Below, piece by piece: positions 17,016-24,587 of a stretch of DNA of 50,420 bases (position 1 is the first letter of the stretch; every line of letters starts with the position of its first letter). The notes beneath the pieces were generated by a model that was not told the DNA's origin, did not search any database, and saw only the letters and a list, made by a program, of their open reading frames with translations. The translations under genes and the position numbers were made by a program. The stretch comes from CAYMDS01 sp964576705. Lineage in GTDB: Bacteria > Patescibacteriota > Microgenomatia > Levybacterales > UBA12049. The stretch lies in the NCBI GenBank assembly GCA_964576705.1, contig CAZNVI010000004.1, forward strand, positions 1-50,420, in the 5' to 3' direction.

Positions 17016-18389
17016 TTATACGCGGAATAAGAGAAATAGCATAGCGCTGACTAATGTGGCAAAAGTTAATAATCCTATTGAGATAATTACTTCACTGCTT
17101 CCTGGTTTTAAACTAGGATGGGGTGAAGGAATGTTTGTAACGATATTTGTTAGTATAGGTGTCGGTGTGGAGCTTATTAGTGTCGGAGATGGCATAAAAA
17201 CAGTGGGAATCGGTGTCGCCGAAGCCGGAGGTGTCGGAGACACCGAGGGCGTAGGTGATTTTTCAGGCGCTACAGAAGGATCAGTGAATTGACTACCTTC
17301 TGCATACATAACGAAAGATTCAGAAACGGATTGGGTGCGTCCATTCTTGTCTTTGCCGGTAATCGTAAGCGTATAAACACCAGGCTCAAGTCTCTGGTCC
17401 GGCTTATAAATCCATATACCCTCCGAATCTGCCTGTATAGTTGCTTTTATTTCTTCAATAGCTTGAATAACCACATTTACAGAACTTTTTGGTAAAGCTG
17501 TACCGGAAAATTCAGGAGAAGAGCTATAAAACGGTTGATTTTTTTCAGGAATAATTATAGTCAATTCGCCTGTGCTTTGAATCTTTGTGAATTTTGGGAT
17601 GGTAGGTTTTGCAGACTGCGAGGCTGAAGTCGTAGGCGTAGGTACATCAGCCGTAAAATTATATATCTGCGATAGGGAAACCGGTGCGACTTCTGTCGCA
17701 TCTTTTACTAAAACTGTAGCCGATGCAATTCTGCCGTCTCCTGTAAAGGAAAGAGTTATTGAATCAAAGTCAGAAATTGTAATATATCGCGTGAGATCGT
17801 CAGAGCGAAGGGTATTGAGATTAAAGATATAAGTCCCGTCTGGTAAGACAGTTGTAGAAAGCGTTTGGGAATTTTGGATTTTTAAAAATGCAGCAGCTTC
17901 TTTAGGTTTTGAGCCGTCCGGTAAAAGTATTGTGCCTCTTACGGTTCTGGCTGTTTGTGTATTTGCGGATACGACAGGAGCTGTGCGCATGTCGTAAGGT
18001 GCGCCGTTATTATTAAAAACTGTGTTATCAGATAAAATATTGAAATAATATTTGGTATCGGGTTTAAGATTTTTAATGCTAAAATAATGTAATGTATGAG
18101 GCTTTGAACTGCCTCCTGAATCCTTGTCGTCCAGAACTATCTGTCCTACACTATTTGTCTCTCCAAATGAAATTACACCTGTTGTGGGCTCAGACGTGGT
18201 ATACGAAATCGAAAAAGATGAAATATTAATGTTAGTTATAGCAATTGATACGGGAGTGCTTGAAGGAACTGCCTGTAGTCTGTTTAAACTGTTATTTTTT
18301 GAGATTATTATAGTTATCCCCAGTATTAGAGCGAGTAAGACAATTCCTACATATGTTGGAATCTTTATGTTCCATTTGGACTGTTTCAT
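17016..18389 (-). CDS. membrane-anchored surface protein with fibronectin-like and Ig-like domains
   Basis: 457 residues. An N-terminal anchor (residues 11-29) is followed by a fibronectin-III/purple-acid-phosphatase-N-like domain (VSIAITNINISSFSISYTT, then LKPDTKYYFNI), a carboxypeptidase-regulatory-like segment (RTVRGTILLPDGSKP), an Ig-like domain of bacterial surface proteins (FSGTALPKSSVNV, LEPGVYTLTITGKD), a long Pro/Thr/Ser linker and a C-terminal membrane helix (VIISIGLLTFATLVSAMLFL). No LPXTG is seen. Its ATG overlaps the stop of the previous gene as ATGA, so it is translationally coupled to the PilN/PilO-like unit and may be an adhesin or pilus-linked part. Confidence 0.85.
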   Translation of the reverse strand: MKQSKWNIKIPTYVGIVLLALILGITIIISKNNSLNRLQAVPSSTPVSIAITNINISSFSISYTTSEPTTGVISFGETNSVGQIVLDDKDSGGSSKPHTLHYFSIKNLKPDTKYYFNILSDNTVFNNNGAPYDMRTAPVVSANTQTARTVRGTILLPDGSKPKEAAAFLKIQNSQTLSTTVLPDGTYIFNLNTLRSDDLTRYITISDFDSITLSFTGDGRIASATVLVKDATEVAPVSLSQIYNFTADVPTPTTSASQSAKPTIPKFTKIQSTGELTIIIPEKNQPFYSSSPEFSGTALPKSSVNVVIQAIEEIKATIQADSEGIWIYKPDQRLEPGVYTLTITGKDKNGRTQSVSESFVMYAEGSQFTDPSVAPEKSPTPSVSPTPPASATPIPTVFMPSPTLISSTPTPILTNIVTNIPSPHPSLKPGSSEVIISIGLLTFATLVSAMLFLLFRV

Positions 18390-18742
18390 AATAAAGCATC
18401 TGGGTTTTCCGGTGTTACGAAAGGTGTATTCTCTGGGGTTTGAGTTATAGATGGAGTTGGTGATACCTCAGTAGATTCAGGTGTCGGTTCTATCTGTGTA
18501 TCACCTGACGGACTGGCGTCGGTATAGTCTGGTAGTACTTTGTTGCGGGTCTTGAGTCGCTCAATCGTATTTTTATTAAATTTTCCGTCAATCGGAATAA
18601 TTTGGGTTTGCAATACCTCGTCTATTGTAGACGTAACATATGCGTCATAAATATTAGATCCGACCCATAAAAATACAATTATAAACATTGATAAGGTTAG
18701 GAGAGCCAGGTCCTTTTGTATGCGATATTTTTTATTATTCAT
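18386..18742 (-). CDS. small bitopic membrane protein with Pro/Thr-rich tail, PilP-like position
   Basis: 118 residues: basic N-terminus, one membrane helix (about 12-30), a short region NKNTIERLKTRNKVL and a Pro/Thr/Glu-rich tail. It occupies the place where PilP follows PilO in type IV pilus operons, but no PilP domain is visible, so no homology is claimed. Coupled to both neighbours by ATGA overlaps (18386-18389 and 18739-18742). Confidence 0.75.
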   Translation of the reverse strand: MNNKKYRIQKDLALLTLSMFIIVFLWVGSNIYDAYVTSTIDEVLQTQIIPIDGKFNKNTIERLKTRNKVLPDYTDASPSGDTQIEPTPESTEVSPTPSITQTPENTPFVTPENPDALL

Positions 18743-19362
18743 AACGTGAAAAACAAGCGACCTCGGATTGTCACTGATTGTGTTTCTTCGTTGGCGTAGC
18801 TGATGCTTTCTATTTGAACTACCCGATCAAAATTTATTACCGACTTGACGAACGGTAACAGATTATTCTTTTCACCTATAGCAGTGATTGTAAAAACGTA
18901 GTATGCTGCTTTCGGGATTATGGGTTTTTTTTCTATATTCTTTGACAGTTCCACAGTAAATGTCTCAATGTCAGTGATTGTTACCTGAGACTCCTTTGCA
19001 ATTGTCTGGAATTGTCCTACTACCTGAACATTTTTCGGATTATCAGAAACTGCATTATCTACAACAGGCCAAGTATTCGCTAAAGCTTCATATTGAGTGT
19101 TAAGGGAGGACAAATTTGATAATTTAGTTTTCAGATTGGTATTCACAAATTCACTATCTGCCAATTTCCTGTTTAATTCGACTATTGTAGTTAAAGTAGG
19201 ACTTATAGCAAATAAGCCCAAAAAAGATAGTGACAGGAAGGTCATAATTAAAATTAAATAAATCTGTGTCCGCTCTTCGGTAAGTCTAGGATGAGAGCGA
19301 ACGAGGGACATGTATCTTTCTTTGGTAAAATTTTTGACCACAAATCTATTAAAAATTCCCAT
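18739..19362 (-). CDS. pilO: PilO-like type IV pilus inner-membrane protein
   Basis: 207 residues. A cytoplasmic N-terminus (about 35 residues), one membrane helix (YLILIMTFLSLSFLGLFAI), a coiled-coil stretch (ELNRKLADSEFVNTNLKTKL) and a compact alpha/beta domain with VVGQFQTIAKESQVTITDIE: the PilO layout. PilO pairs with PilN to align the pilus motor across the membrane. It follows pilN by one base. The identification rests on layout and gene order rather than a strict motif. Confidence 0.75.
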   Translation of the reverse strand: MGIFNRFVVKNFTKERYMSLVRSHPRLTEERTQIYLILIMTFLSLSFLGLFAISPTLTTIVELNRKLADSEFVNTNLKTKLSNLSSLNTQYEALANTWPVVDNAVSDNPKNVQVVGQFQTIAKESQVTITDIETFTVELSKNIEKKPIIPKAAYYVFTITAIGEKNNLLPFVKSVINFDRVVQIESISYANEETQSVTIRGRLFFTL

Positions 19363-19363
19363 A

Positions 19364-19909
19364 TTATTTATTTTTCGTTTTAAGCTGAGCTGTAAGTGTA
19401 ATACTTACCAATGCGCTTTTGGGTTTACTTTCTATTTTATCTACGCTTAGCGTATTAACTAACGGGTGCTCTCTAAGGTCTTGGGTGAATGCTGATAAGA
19501 TATCTGGTGAAGATGTTTGAGCTGTAACTGTTAAAGATGAAGGCGTGACAGTAAGTGCATTGAACCTTAACTGGTCATTTGCTTTTTGGAACATCTCCTC
19601 AAAAAGCTTCACTGTTGCTTCAGATGAAGCGGTATTTGTTTCGCTTACTTTTAGCTTTAGCTGTTTAATCCGGAATTTCTCTTCGCCTTCTTTAAAAAAA
19701 CTAACTTGTGCTTGTTGGGTTTCAATTTCGTCCTTAAGATCGATCAGTTTTCTATCAATAGAAAACCTGGAAAGGAATACAAATAAGGCTATGGCCTCAG
19801 TAATAATTACAAGGAGTCTTCCGATATATAACGCCCAAAAAAGGAATATATCAGAAGCGTTTTTCCCTTTATCTGAAAGAAGATTTATAGATCGGCTTTC
19901 TTTTTCCAT
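19364..19909 (-). CDS. pilN: PilN-like type IV pilus assembly protein
   Basis: 181 residues. The N-terminal SINLLSDKGK matches the conserved INLLP-like segment with which PilN contacts PilM, followed by a membrane helix (about 26-46), a coiled coil (LKDEIETQQAQVSFF) and a ferredoxin-like domain. PilM, which usually precedes it, is absent here; fusA is divergent instead. First gene of a four-gene coupled unit with a recognisable promoter at 19945-19973. Confidence 0.8.
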   Translation of the reverse strand: MEKESRSINLLSDKGKNASDIFLFWALYIGRLLVIITEAIALFVFLSRFSIDRKLIDLKDEIETQQAQVSFFKEGEEKFRIKQLKLKVSETNTASSEATVKLFEEMFQKANDQLRFNALTVTPSSLTVTAQTSSPDILSAFTQDLREHPLVNTLSVDKIESKPKSALVSITLTAQLKTKNK

Positions 19910-19944
19910 ATTAGGTAAGCCGGCTTGCTAGACAGGCTATATTT

Positions 19945-19973
19945 AGTCTATGTGAATTTATTTTGATTGTCAA
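19945..19973 (-). promoter_or_regulatory. sigma-70-type promoter for the pilN unit
   Basis: Minus strand: TTGACA (19968-19973), 17-bp spacer, TAGACT (19945-19950). The -35 overlaps the -35 of the divergent fusA promoter by five bases. The short leader contains the palindrome AAGCCGGCTT. Confidence 0.75.
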
Positions 19974-19995
19974 AGAAATTTTGGTATGCTATACT
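19967..19995 (+). promoter_or_regulatory. extended -10 promoter for fusA
   Basis: TTGTCA (19967-19972), 17-bp spacer ending in TGC, TATACT (19990-19995). Predicted start of transcription about 20002, directly before a stem-loop. Confidence 0.8.
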
Positions 19996-20002
19996 CTGGT
20001 AG

Positions 20003-20018
20003 TCCGCCTTCAGGCGGA
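20003..20018 (+). promoter_or_regulatory. 5'-terminal stem-loop of the fusA mRNA
   Basis: TCCGCC-TTCA-GGCGGA: a 6-bp GC-rich stem with a tetraloop starting at the predicted 5' end of the message. It may slow 5'-end decay or limit translation. Same arms as the palindrome at 15495-15510. Confidence 0.65.
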
Positions 20019-20029
20019 TTGAACTTTTT

Positions 20030-22183
20030 ATGGCTGGTGTAAGTACAAGATCACGAATATATCCTCTAGATAAGATACGTAATATAGGTATCATTGCGCA
20101 TATTGATGCCGGAAAGACTACGACGACTGAAAGGATACTTTTTTATACAGGACGTACATATAAGATTGGAGATATAGATGAGGGCAATACGCAAATGGAC
20201 TGGATGGAACAGGAGAAGGAAAGAGGTATCACAATAGTCTCTGCTGCAACCACTACCTTTTGGACTCATTCGTCTCTCCGCGCTGAAGGAAAAGAAGATC
20301 CTTATAGGATTAATATTATCGATACTCCCGGGCACGTAGATTTTACTGCTGAAGTAGAAAGATCCCTCCGGGTACTGGATGGAGGAATTACTGTGTTAGA
20401 TGCTGAGGAAGGAGTACAGTCACAGAGTGAAACTGTATGGAGACAGGCAGATAAGTATAAAGTGCCTAGAATTTGTTTTGTAAATAAAATGGATAAATTG
20501 GGAGCAAATTTTCTCAATACCGTTTCAAGTATTGAGAAAAGACTTGGTGCTAACCCAGCAATAATGGTATTACCGATTGGCTCAGAGAATACATATGTCG
20601 GAAACGTGGACTTATTAACCATGAAAGCTATTCGCTGGGGCTCGGAAGAATTAGGTGCTAAATTCGAAGTTTCAGATGATATACCTTCGGATATGGCTGA
20701 TCAAGTGAAAGAGTATAGGCATAAGTTAATTGAGAAAATATCTGAAACTGATGATGCATTATTGGAAAAATATTTGGGCGGTACAGAACCGACTGTAGAA
20801 GAATTAAAGAAAGCACTTCGAGCTGCAGTCATTGAATATAAGCTCGTTCCGATTTATGCCGGAACTTCTTTAAGAAATAAAGGCGTTCAGCCTTTGCTTG
20901 ATGCGGTGGTCGATTACCTTCCTTCACCTCAAGATCTGGATCATGTTAAAGGAGTTAATCCAAAGACTGAGACAGAAGAGTTGCGTAAGCTTACGCCGGA
21001 TGAAAAACTGTCAGGATTGGCTTTTAAAATCCAAAACGATCCTCACGTAGGTAAGCTTACATATTTTAGAGTTTACTCAGGTGTCATTGAATCGGGCTCG
21101 TATATTTATAACAGCACTAAGAGAGTAAGAGAAAGAGTCGGACGTTTACTTTTAATGCATGCCAACGAGCGTGAGGAGGTAAAAGAAGCATACGCAGGAG
21201 AGATCGTAGCTATCGTAGGGTTAAAGGAAACTGTTACAGGTGATTCATTGTGTGATGAAAATAATCCAATTCTTCTTGAGCAAATCTCATTTCCGGATCC
21301 TGTTATTTCACTCGCTATTGAACCGCAGACTAAATCAGATCAAGAAAAACTTGGATTGGCACTAAAGCGATTACAAGAAGAAGATCCTACATTTAGGGTT
21401 AAATCCAATCATGAAACCGGTCAAACAATAATTTCAGGTATTGGTGAGTTACAGCTTGAGATTATGGTGGATCGTATGAAACGCGAGTTTGGTGTTTTGG
21501 CAAATGTAGGCGCACCGCAGGTCGCATATAAAGAAACATTTGCTCAAATTGCTGAAGGAGAAGGAAAGTATATAAGACAGAGCGGAGGGCGTGGTCAATA
21601 TGGACATTGTTTCCTGAGAGTTACACCTAAGCCTCGCGGAGAAGGATATGAGTTCATAGATGCTATTAAAGGCGGAGCTATCCCTGCGGAGTTTGTAAAA
21701 GCTGTAGAAAAAGGCGTAGCAGAGATGCTTGATAACGGACTTTTACTTGGTTATCCTTTAGTAGACATTTCTGTTACTTGTTATGACGGGTCATTCCATG
21801 ATGTAGATTCATCGGAAAATGCATTTAAGATAGCAGCATCTCAAGCGATGCAGGCTGCATCGAGAAAAGCACAGATGTCGCTCCTTGAGCCGATAATGAA
21901 AGTTGAAGTGACTACTCCTTCTGAATTCATGGGAGATATTATCGGCGATTTGTCAGCTAAAAGAGCACAAATTCTCGGCACAGAAGAGAGAGGGACAGCT
22001 ACTATAGTTCTGGCAATGGTGCCATTAGCTGAGCTTTCAGGCTATGCAACTCAACTTCGGTCTATGTCTCAGGGAAGAGCATCATATTATATGGAGCCGT
22101 CACATTACGAAGAAGTACCGAAAAACATAGTTGACGGAATGCTTGCCAAATCCACTTTCACCGGTCGTGTTTCCGCTTCATAA
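20030..22183 (+). CDS. fusA: translation elongation factor G
   Basis: GTPase that moves tRNAs and mRNA through the ribosome. 717 residues, slightly longer than usual. G1 AHIDAGKTT, switch I RGITI, G3 DTPGHVDF and G4 NKMD are seen, then domain II, and domain IV/V signatures GGRGQYGH, GSFHDVDSSENAFKIA and LGTEERG. It is not preceded by rpsL-rpsG as in the classical str operon but by the divergent pilN unit. No Shine-Dalgarno is seen before ATG; a hairpin and short A/T stretch form the leader. Confidence 0.98.
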   Translation: MAGVSTRSRIYPLDKIRNIGIIAHIDAGKTTTTERILFYTGRTYKIGDIDEGNTQMDWMEQEKERGITIVSAATTTFWTHSSLRAEGKEDPYRINIIDTPGHVDFTAEVERSLRVLDGGITVLDAEEGVQSQSETVWRQADKYKVPRICFVNKMDKLGANFLNTVSSIEKRLGANPAIMVLPIGSENTYVGNVDLLTMKAIRWGSEELGAKFEVSDDIPSDMADQVKEYRHKLIEKISETDDALLEKYLGGTEPTVEELKKALRAAVIEYKLVPIYAGTSLRNKGVQPLLDAVVDYLPSPQDLDHVKGVNPKTETEELRKLTPDEKLSGLAFKIQNDPHVGKLTYFRVYSGVIESGSYIYNSTKRVRERVGRLLLMHANEREEVKEAYAGEIVAIVGLKETVTGDSLCDENNPILLEQISFPDPVISLAIEPQTKSDQEKLGLALKRLQEEDPTFRVKSNHETGQTIISGIGELQLEIMVDRMKREFGVLANVGAPQVAYKETFAQIAEGEGKYIRQSGGRGQYGHCFLRVTPKPRGEGYEFIDAIKGGAIPAEFVKAVEKGVAEMLDNGLLLGYPLVDISVTCYDGSFHDVDSSENAFKIAASQAMQAASRKAQMSLLEPIMKVEVTTPSEFMGDIIGDLSAKRAQILGTEERGTATIVLAMVPLAELSGYATQLRSMSQGRASYYMEPSHYEEVPKNIVDGMLAKSTFTGRVSAS

Positions 22184-22205
22184 ATGTCATACACTGTGAT
22201 AAAAT
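22177..22205 (+). promoter_or_regulatory. promoter for the LmbE-like gene, inside the fusA end
   Basis: TTCATA (22177-22182), 17-bp spacer ending TGA, TAAAAT (22200-22205), 9 bases before ATG: leaderless spacing. The -35 includes the last fusA codon and stop. Confidence 0.55.
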
Positions 22206-22214
22206 AGCCTCCAG

Positions 22215-22871
22215 ATGAAATCTGTAGTTTGTATCTTTGCGCATCCCGATGATGAAGCGTTTGGGCCTTCAGGTACTATCACTCTTCTAGCAGAGAAAAA
22301 GCCTGTGTACCTGATTTGTGTGACAAATGGGGATGCAGGTATTAATGGTACAAATGAGCCAAGGACATTAAGTGAGATCAGGAAAGATGAACTTAAGAAG
22401 TCAGCAAAGATTCTAGGGATAAAAGATGTTTTCTTTTTAGATTATAAGGACGGATGTTTATGTAACGCACTTTATCATGAGGTTGCACATAGAATCACTG
22501 AAATTATCAGAAAACTGAACCCCGATACGCTTATGACATTTGAACCAAACGGCGTATCCGGACACATCGATCATATAGCTGTCTCAATGATTACATCTTA
22601 CGTTTTTGATAAACACAAAAAGATAAGAACCTTGATGTATTATTGTATAAGCAAGGAAAATCGTATGCTTGAAGAACCATACTTCATATACTTTCCGCCC
22701 GGATATTCAAAAGATGAGATAGGTGAAACGTATGATGTTTCACCTGTCTGGGATAAAAAAATAGCCAGCATGAACGCTCACGTATCACAGAGACATGATG
22801 CTGTAAGGGTATTAAAAAAACTTAAAAGACTACCCAGAGAAGAACATTTTTTAGTAGAAATTAAAACCTAA
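22215..22871 (+). CDS. PIG-L/LmbE-family deacetylase
   Basis: 218 residues. FAHPDDEAFGPSGTI at the N-terminus carries the zinc ligands (HPDDE), and GVSGHIDHIAVS carries the third ligand. The family removes N-acetyl groups from sugars such as GlcNAc in lipid-linked or thiol cofactors. Between these lie the typical VTNGDAG and RKDELKKSAKILG segments. It is followed by a convergent small gene. The substrate is not known; a cell-surface sugar is plausible given the many glycan enzymes. Confidence 0.92.
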   Translation: MKSVVCIFAHPDDEAFGPSGTITLLAEKKPVYLICVTNGDAGINGTNEPRTLSEIRKDELKKSAKILGIKDVFFLDYKDGCLCNALYHEVAHRITEIIRKLNPDTLMTFEPNGVSGHIDHIAVSMITSYVFDKHKKIRTLMYYCISKENRMLEEPYFIYFPPGYSKDEIGETYDVSPVWDKKIASMNAHVSQRHDAVRVLKKLKRLPREEHFLVEIKT

Positions 22872-22893
22872 CTTGATAGGTAATAAATAATAT

Positions 22894-23340
22894 TTACTCA
22901 AGCTCCGGTTCATTTGTTGGAGAAGCTTCAAGGACAGTAAATGACTCAAGCGTAATTTTTCCGACTACTTCAAATTCTTCAGATTCTTCTTGTGTAAGTT
23001 TTCCCACCATTTCTACCTTATTTGCAGTATATAGTGGGCTTTCAAACCATCGATCAGTGTTCCCGTTAGAAGGATCTTCAAGTAAATAATATTCTCCATT
23101 TTCCGACAAGAAGCCATATACACAATCAGCAGTCATACTACCATCTAGGCCTGGGATGCGAGGTAAGCAGGTGACTTGACCTGTTATTGTTATTTGCTTA
23201 GGCGATTTTTCGACTGGAGGCATAGGAGGCGTGGATTTCTTCATGGCCATAGCCAGATATAAAGATGTGCCTACTAAAAGTATTATAAATCCGATGGCAA
23301 AATATTTGGTCGTCTTATCATACTCACTGTTTTTAGCCAT
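22894..23340 (-). CDS. unknown membrane-anchored protein with beta-rich external domain
   Basis: 148 residues: a cytoplasmic start, one membrane helix (about 13-30), a Pro-rich linker, then a domain with ITITGQVTCLPR, DCVYGFLSENGEYYLLED and VEMVGKLTQEE, reading like a small OB-fold-like beta barrel that treats a modification or value carried outside the cell. Not recognised. Two Cys residues could form a disulphide. A -10 box (CATAAT) lies 6 bases before the ATG, predicting leaderless mRNA. Confidence 0.75.
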   Translation of the reverse strand: MAKNSEYDKTTKYFAIGFIILLVGTSLYLAMAMKKSTPPMPPVEKSPKQITITGQVTCLPRIPGLDGSMTADCVYGFLSENGEYYLLEDPSNGNTDRWFESPLYTANKVEMVGKLTQEESEEFEVVGKITLESFTVLEASPTNEPELE

Positions 23341-23346
23341 ATTAGG

Positions 23347-23352
23347 ATTATG
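23347..23352 (-). promoter_or_regulatory. -10 box for the 22894 gene (leaderless)
   Basis: CATAAT on the minus strand, 6 bases from ATG 23340. Back-to-back with the plus-strand promoter at 23388. Confidence 0.5.
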
Positions 23353-23387
23353 GTAACAACAAATATTTGTAAAATCAATGTATCAGT

Positions 23388-23393
23388 TATAAT
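23388..23393 (+). promoter_or_regulatory. -10 box for the GH18-like gene (leaderless)
   Basis: TATAAT, then 7 bases, then ATG 23401. A weak -35 (TTTGTA) lies 16 bases upstream. The in-frame ATG at 23350 would lie upstream of the transcript. Confidence 0.65.
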
Positions 23394-23400
23394 AGTTACC

Positions 23401-24471
23401 ATGAAAAAGTGGATTATAATATTTTGCGCTGTATTTATAGCTGGTGGTCTGGTAGTAATAAGTCGAAACGACGAGTCTGCTGTGAATAGGGATTTATCGC
23501 GTACTATATCGCCTGATGAAACACTGAAAAGCAGAGATGTGAAAACTTCGCTATTTGTCCCTTATTGGAGTCTTCCTGACAATCCGCAGAGCTTCAGTGA
23601 TTATACCGAGCTTCTTTACTTCGGCGTTGCATCAGGGAAAGACGGTATAAACACCAATGAGTCCGGTTTTCTAGGTTTGGCAGATTTTGTAGCGGGTGTT
23701 CCTGTAGCTACAGAAAAATTATTGGTACTTCGTATGCTGGATTCTAAAGAGAACTTTGAGATATTAAAAGATCATAAGAAACAGACAAAAATAATTAATG
23801 AAACGATACATATCGCGAAAGAGCATGGATTCAGCGGTATCGTACTTGACCTTGAACTGTCCGCGCTTCCGTTTGATTCTCTTATAAAGCAAATAAACTA
23901 TTTTAATAATAGTTTTTATAATTCGTCCCGGAGTAAAGATTTAGAATATCGCATCACGGTTTATGGCGATACATATTATCGAATAAGGCCGTTTGATATA
24001 AAAACCCTTGCTCATTCCTCTGATGGAATCATGGTGATGGCATATGATTTCCATAAATCAGGGGGGAATCCCGGGCCAAATTTTCCGCTGAAAGGCAAAG
24101 ATAAATACGGATACTCTTATGAGGAGTTAATAGATAAGCTTTTGACAGAAGTTCCTGTTAATAAAATAGGAGTGATATTCGGGCTATATGGCTATGATTG
24201 GCATGTAGATGAAAAAAACATAGCTCAATCTTTAGGAAGACCCATGAGCTATCTTGAGATAAAAAATTCAATACTTCCTGACTGTCAAATTTTGTCCTGC
24301 AAAGTATTTAAAGATCCCCTGTCAGCTGAAACTCAGATAACTTATATATCTACAGATGGCGATAAGCATATCATCTGGTTTGAGGATATGGAGTCAGTAT
24401 CAAAAAAACAAGAATACCTAAAGTCAAAAGGAATCAGAGCTTTCAGTCTCTGGGCACATAGTTATTTTTAA
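23401..24471 (+). CDS. exported GH18-like (chitinase/YaaH-fold) protein
   Basis: 356 residues from MKKWIII. A signal anchor (residues 3-20) precedes a TIM-barrel-like domain: VKTSLFVPYWSLPD (strand 1), GFSGIVLDLELS resembling the DGxxxDxE catalytic strand of GH18, SDGIMVMAYDFH matching the barrel's MxYD strand, and KGIRAFSLWAHSYF for the closing Trp strand. In GH18 enzymes the last acidic residue of the DxE motif is the acid; here LDLE keeps it. Probably cleaves or binds cell-surface or environmental glycans. Extended in-frame start at 23350 rejected because of the promoter. Confidence 0.8.
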   Translation: MKKWIIIFCAVFIAGGLVVISRNDESAVNRDLSRTISPDETLKSRDVKTSLFVPYWSLPDNPQSFSDYTELLYFGVASGKDGINTNESGFLGLADFVAGVPVATEKLLVLRMLDSKENFEILKDHKKQTKIINETIHIAKEHGFSGIVLDLELSALPFDSLIKQINYFNNSFYNSSRSKDLEYRITVYGDTYYRIRPFDIKTLAHSSDGIMVMAYDFHKSGGNPGPNFPLKGKDKYGYSYEELIDKLLTEVPVNKIGVIFGLYGYDWHVDEKNIAQSLGRPMSYLEIKNSILPDCQILSCKVFKDPLSAETQITYISTDGDKHIIWFEDMESVSKKQEYLKSKGIRAFSLWAHSYF

Positions 24472-24509
24472 CGTTTTCAGCCTTAAATATTTTTTTATAA
24501 ACTAGGGTA

Positions 24510-24538
24510 TTGACGATTGTGGAAAAGTATTGTATCAT
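24510..24538 (+). promoter_or_regulatory. strong sigma-70-type promoter for tuf
   Basis: TTGACG (24510-24515), exactly 17 bp, TATCAT (24533-24538). Predicted start about 24545. Confidence 0.85.
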
Positions 24539-24545
24539 TACAACT

Positions 24546-24567
24546 AATCTCATTTTCTGATGAGATT
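24546..24567 (+). promoter_or_regulatory. 5'-terminal stem-loop of the tuf mRNA
   Basis: AATCTCAT-TTTCTG-ATGAGATT: an 8-bp stem beginning at the predicted first base, followed by TATTTTT. Either a 5' stabiliser or, because of the T-rich tail, a weak attenuator. Confidence 0.65.
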
Positions 24568-24587
24568 TATTTTTCTGATTTAAAACT

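Noticed and set aside
16900..18450. Plus-strand frames over the surface-protein gene
   Set aside because: Gly/Val/Glu-rich shadows of the Pro/Thr/Ser-rich minus-strand protein.
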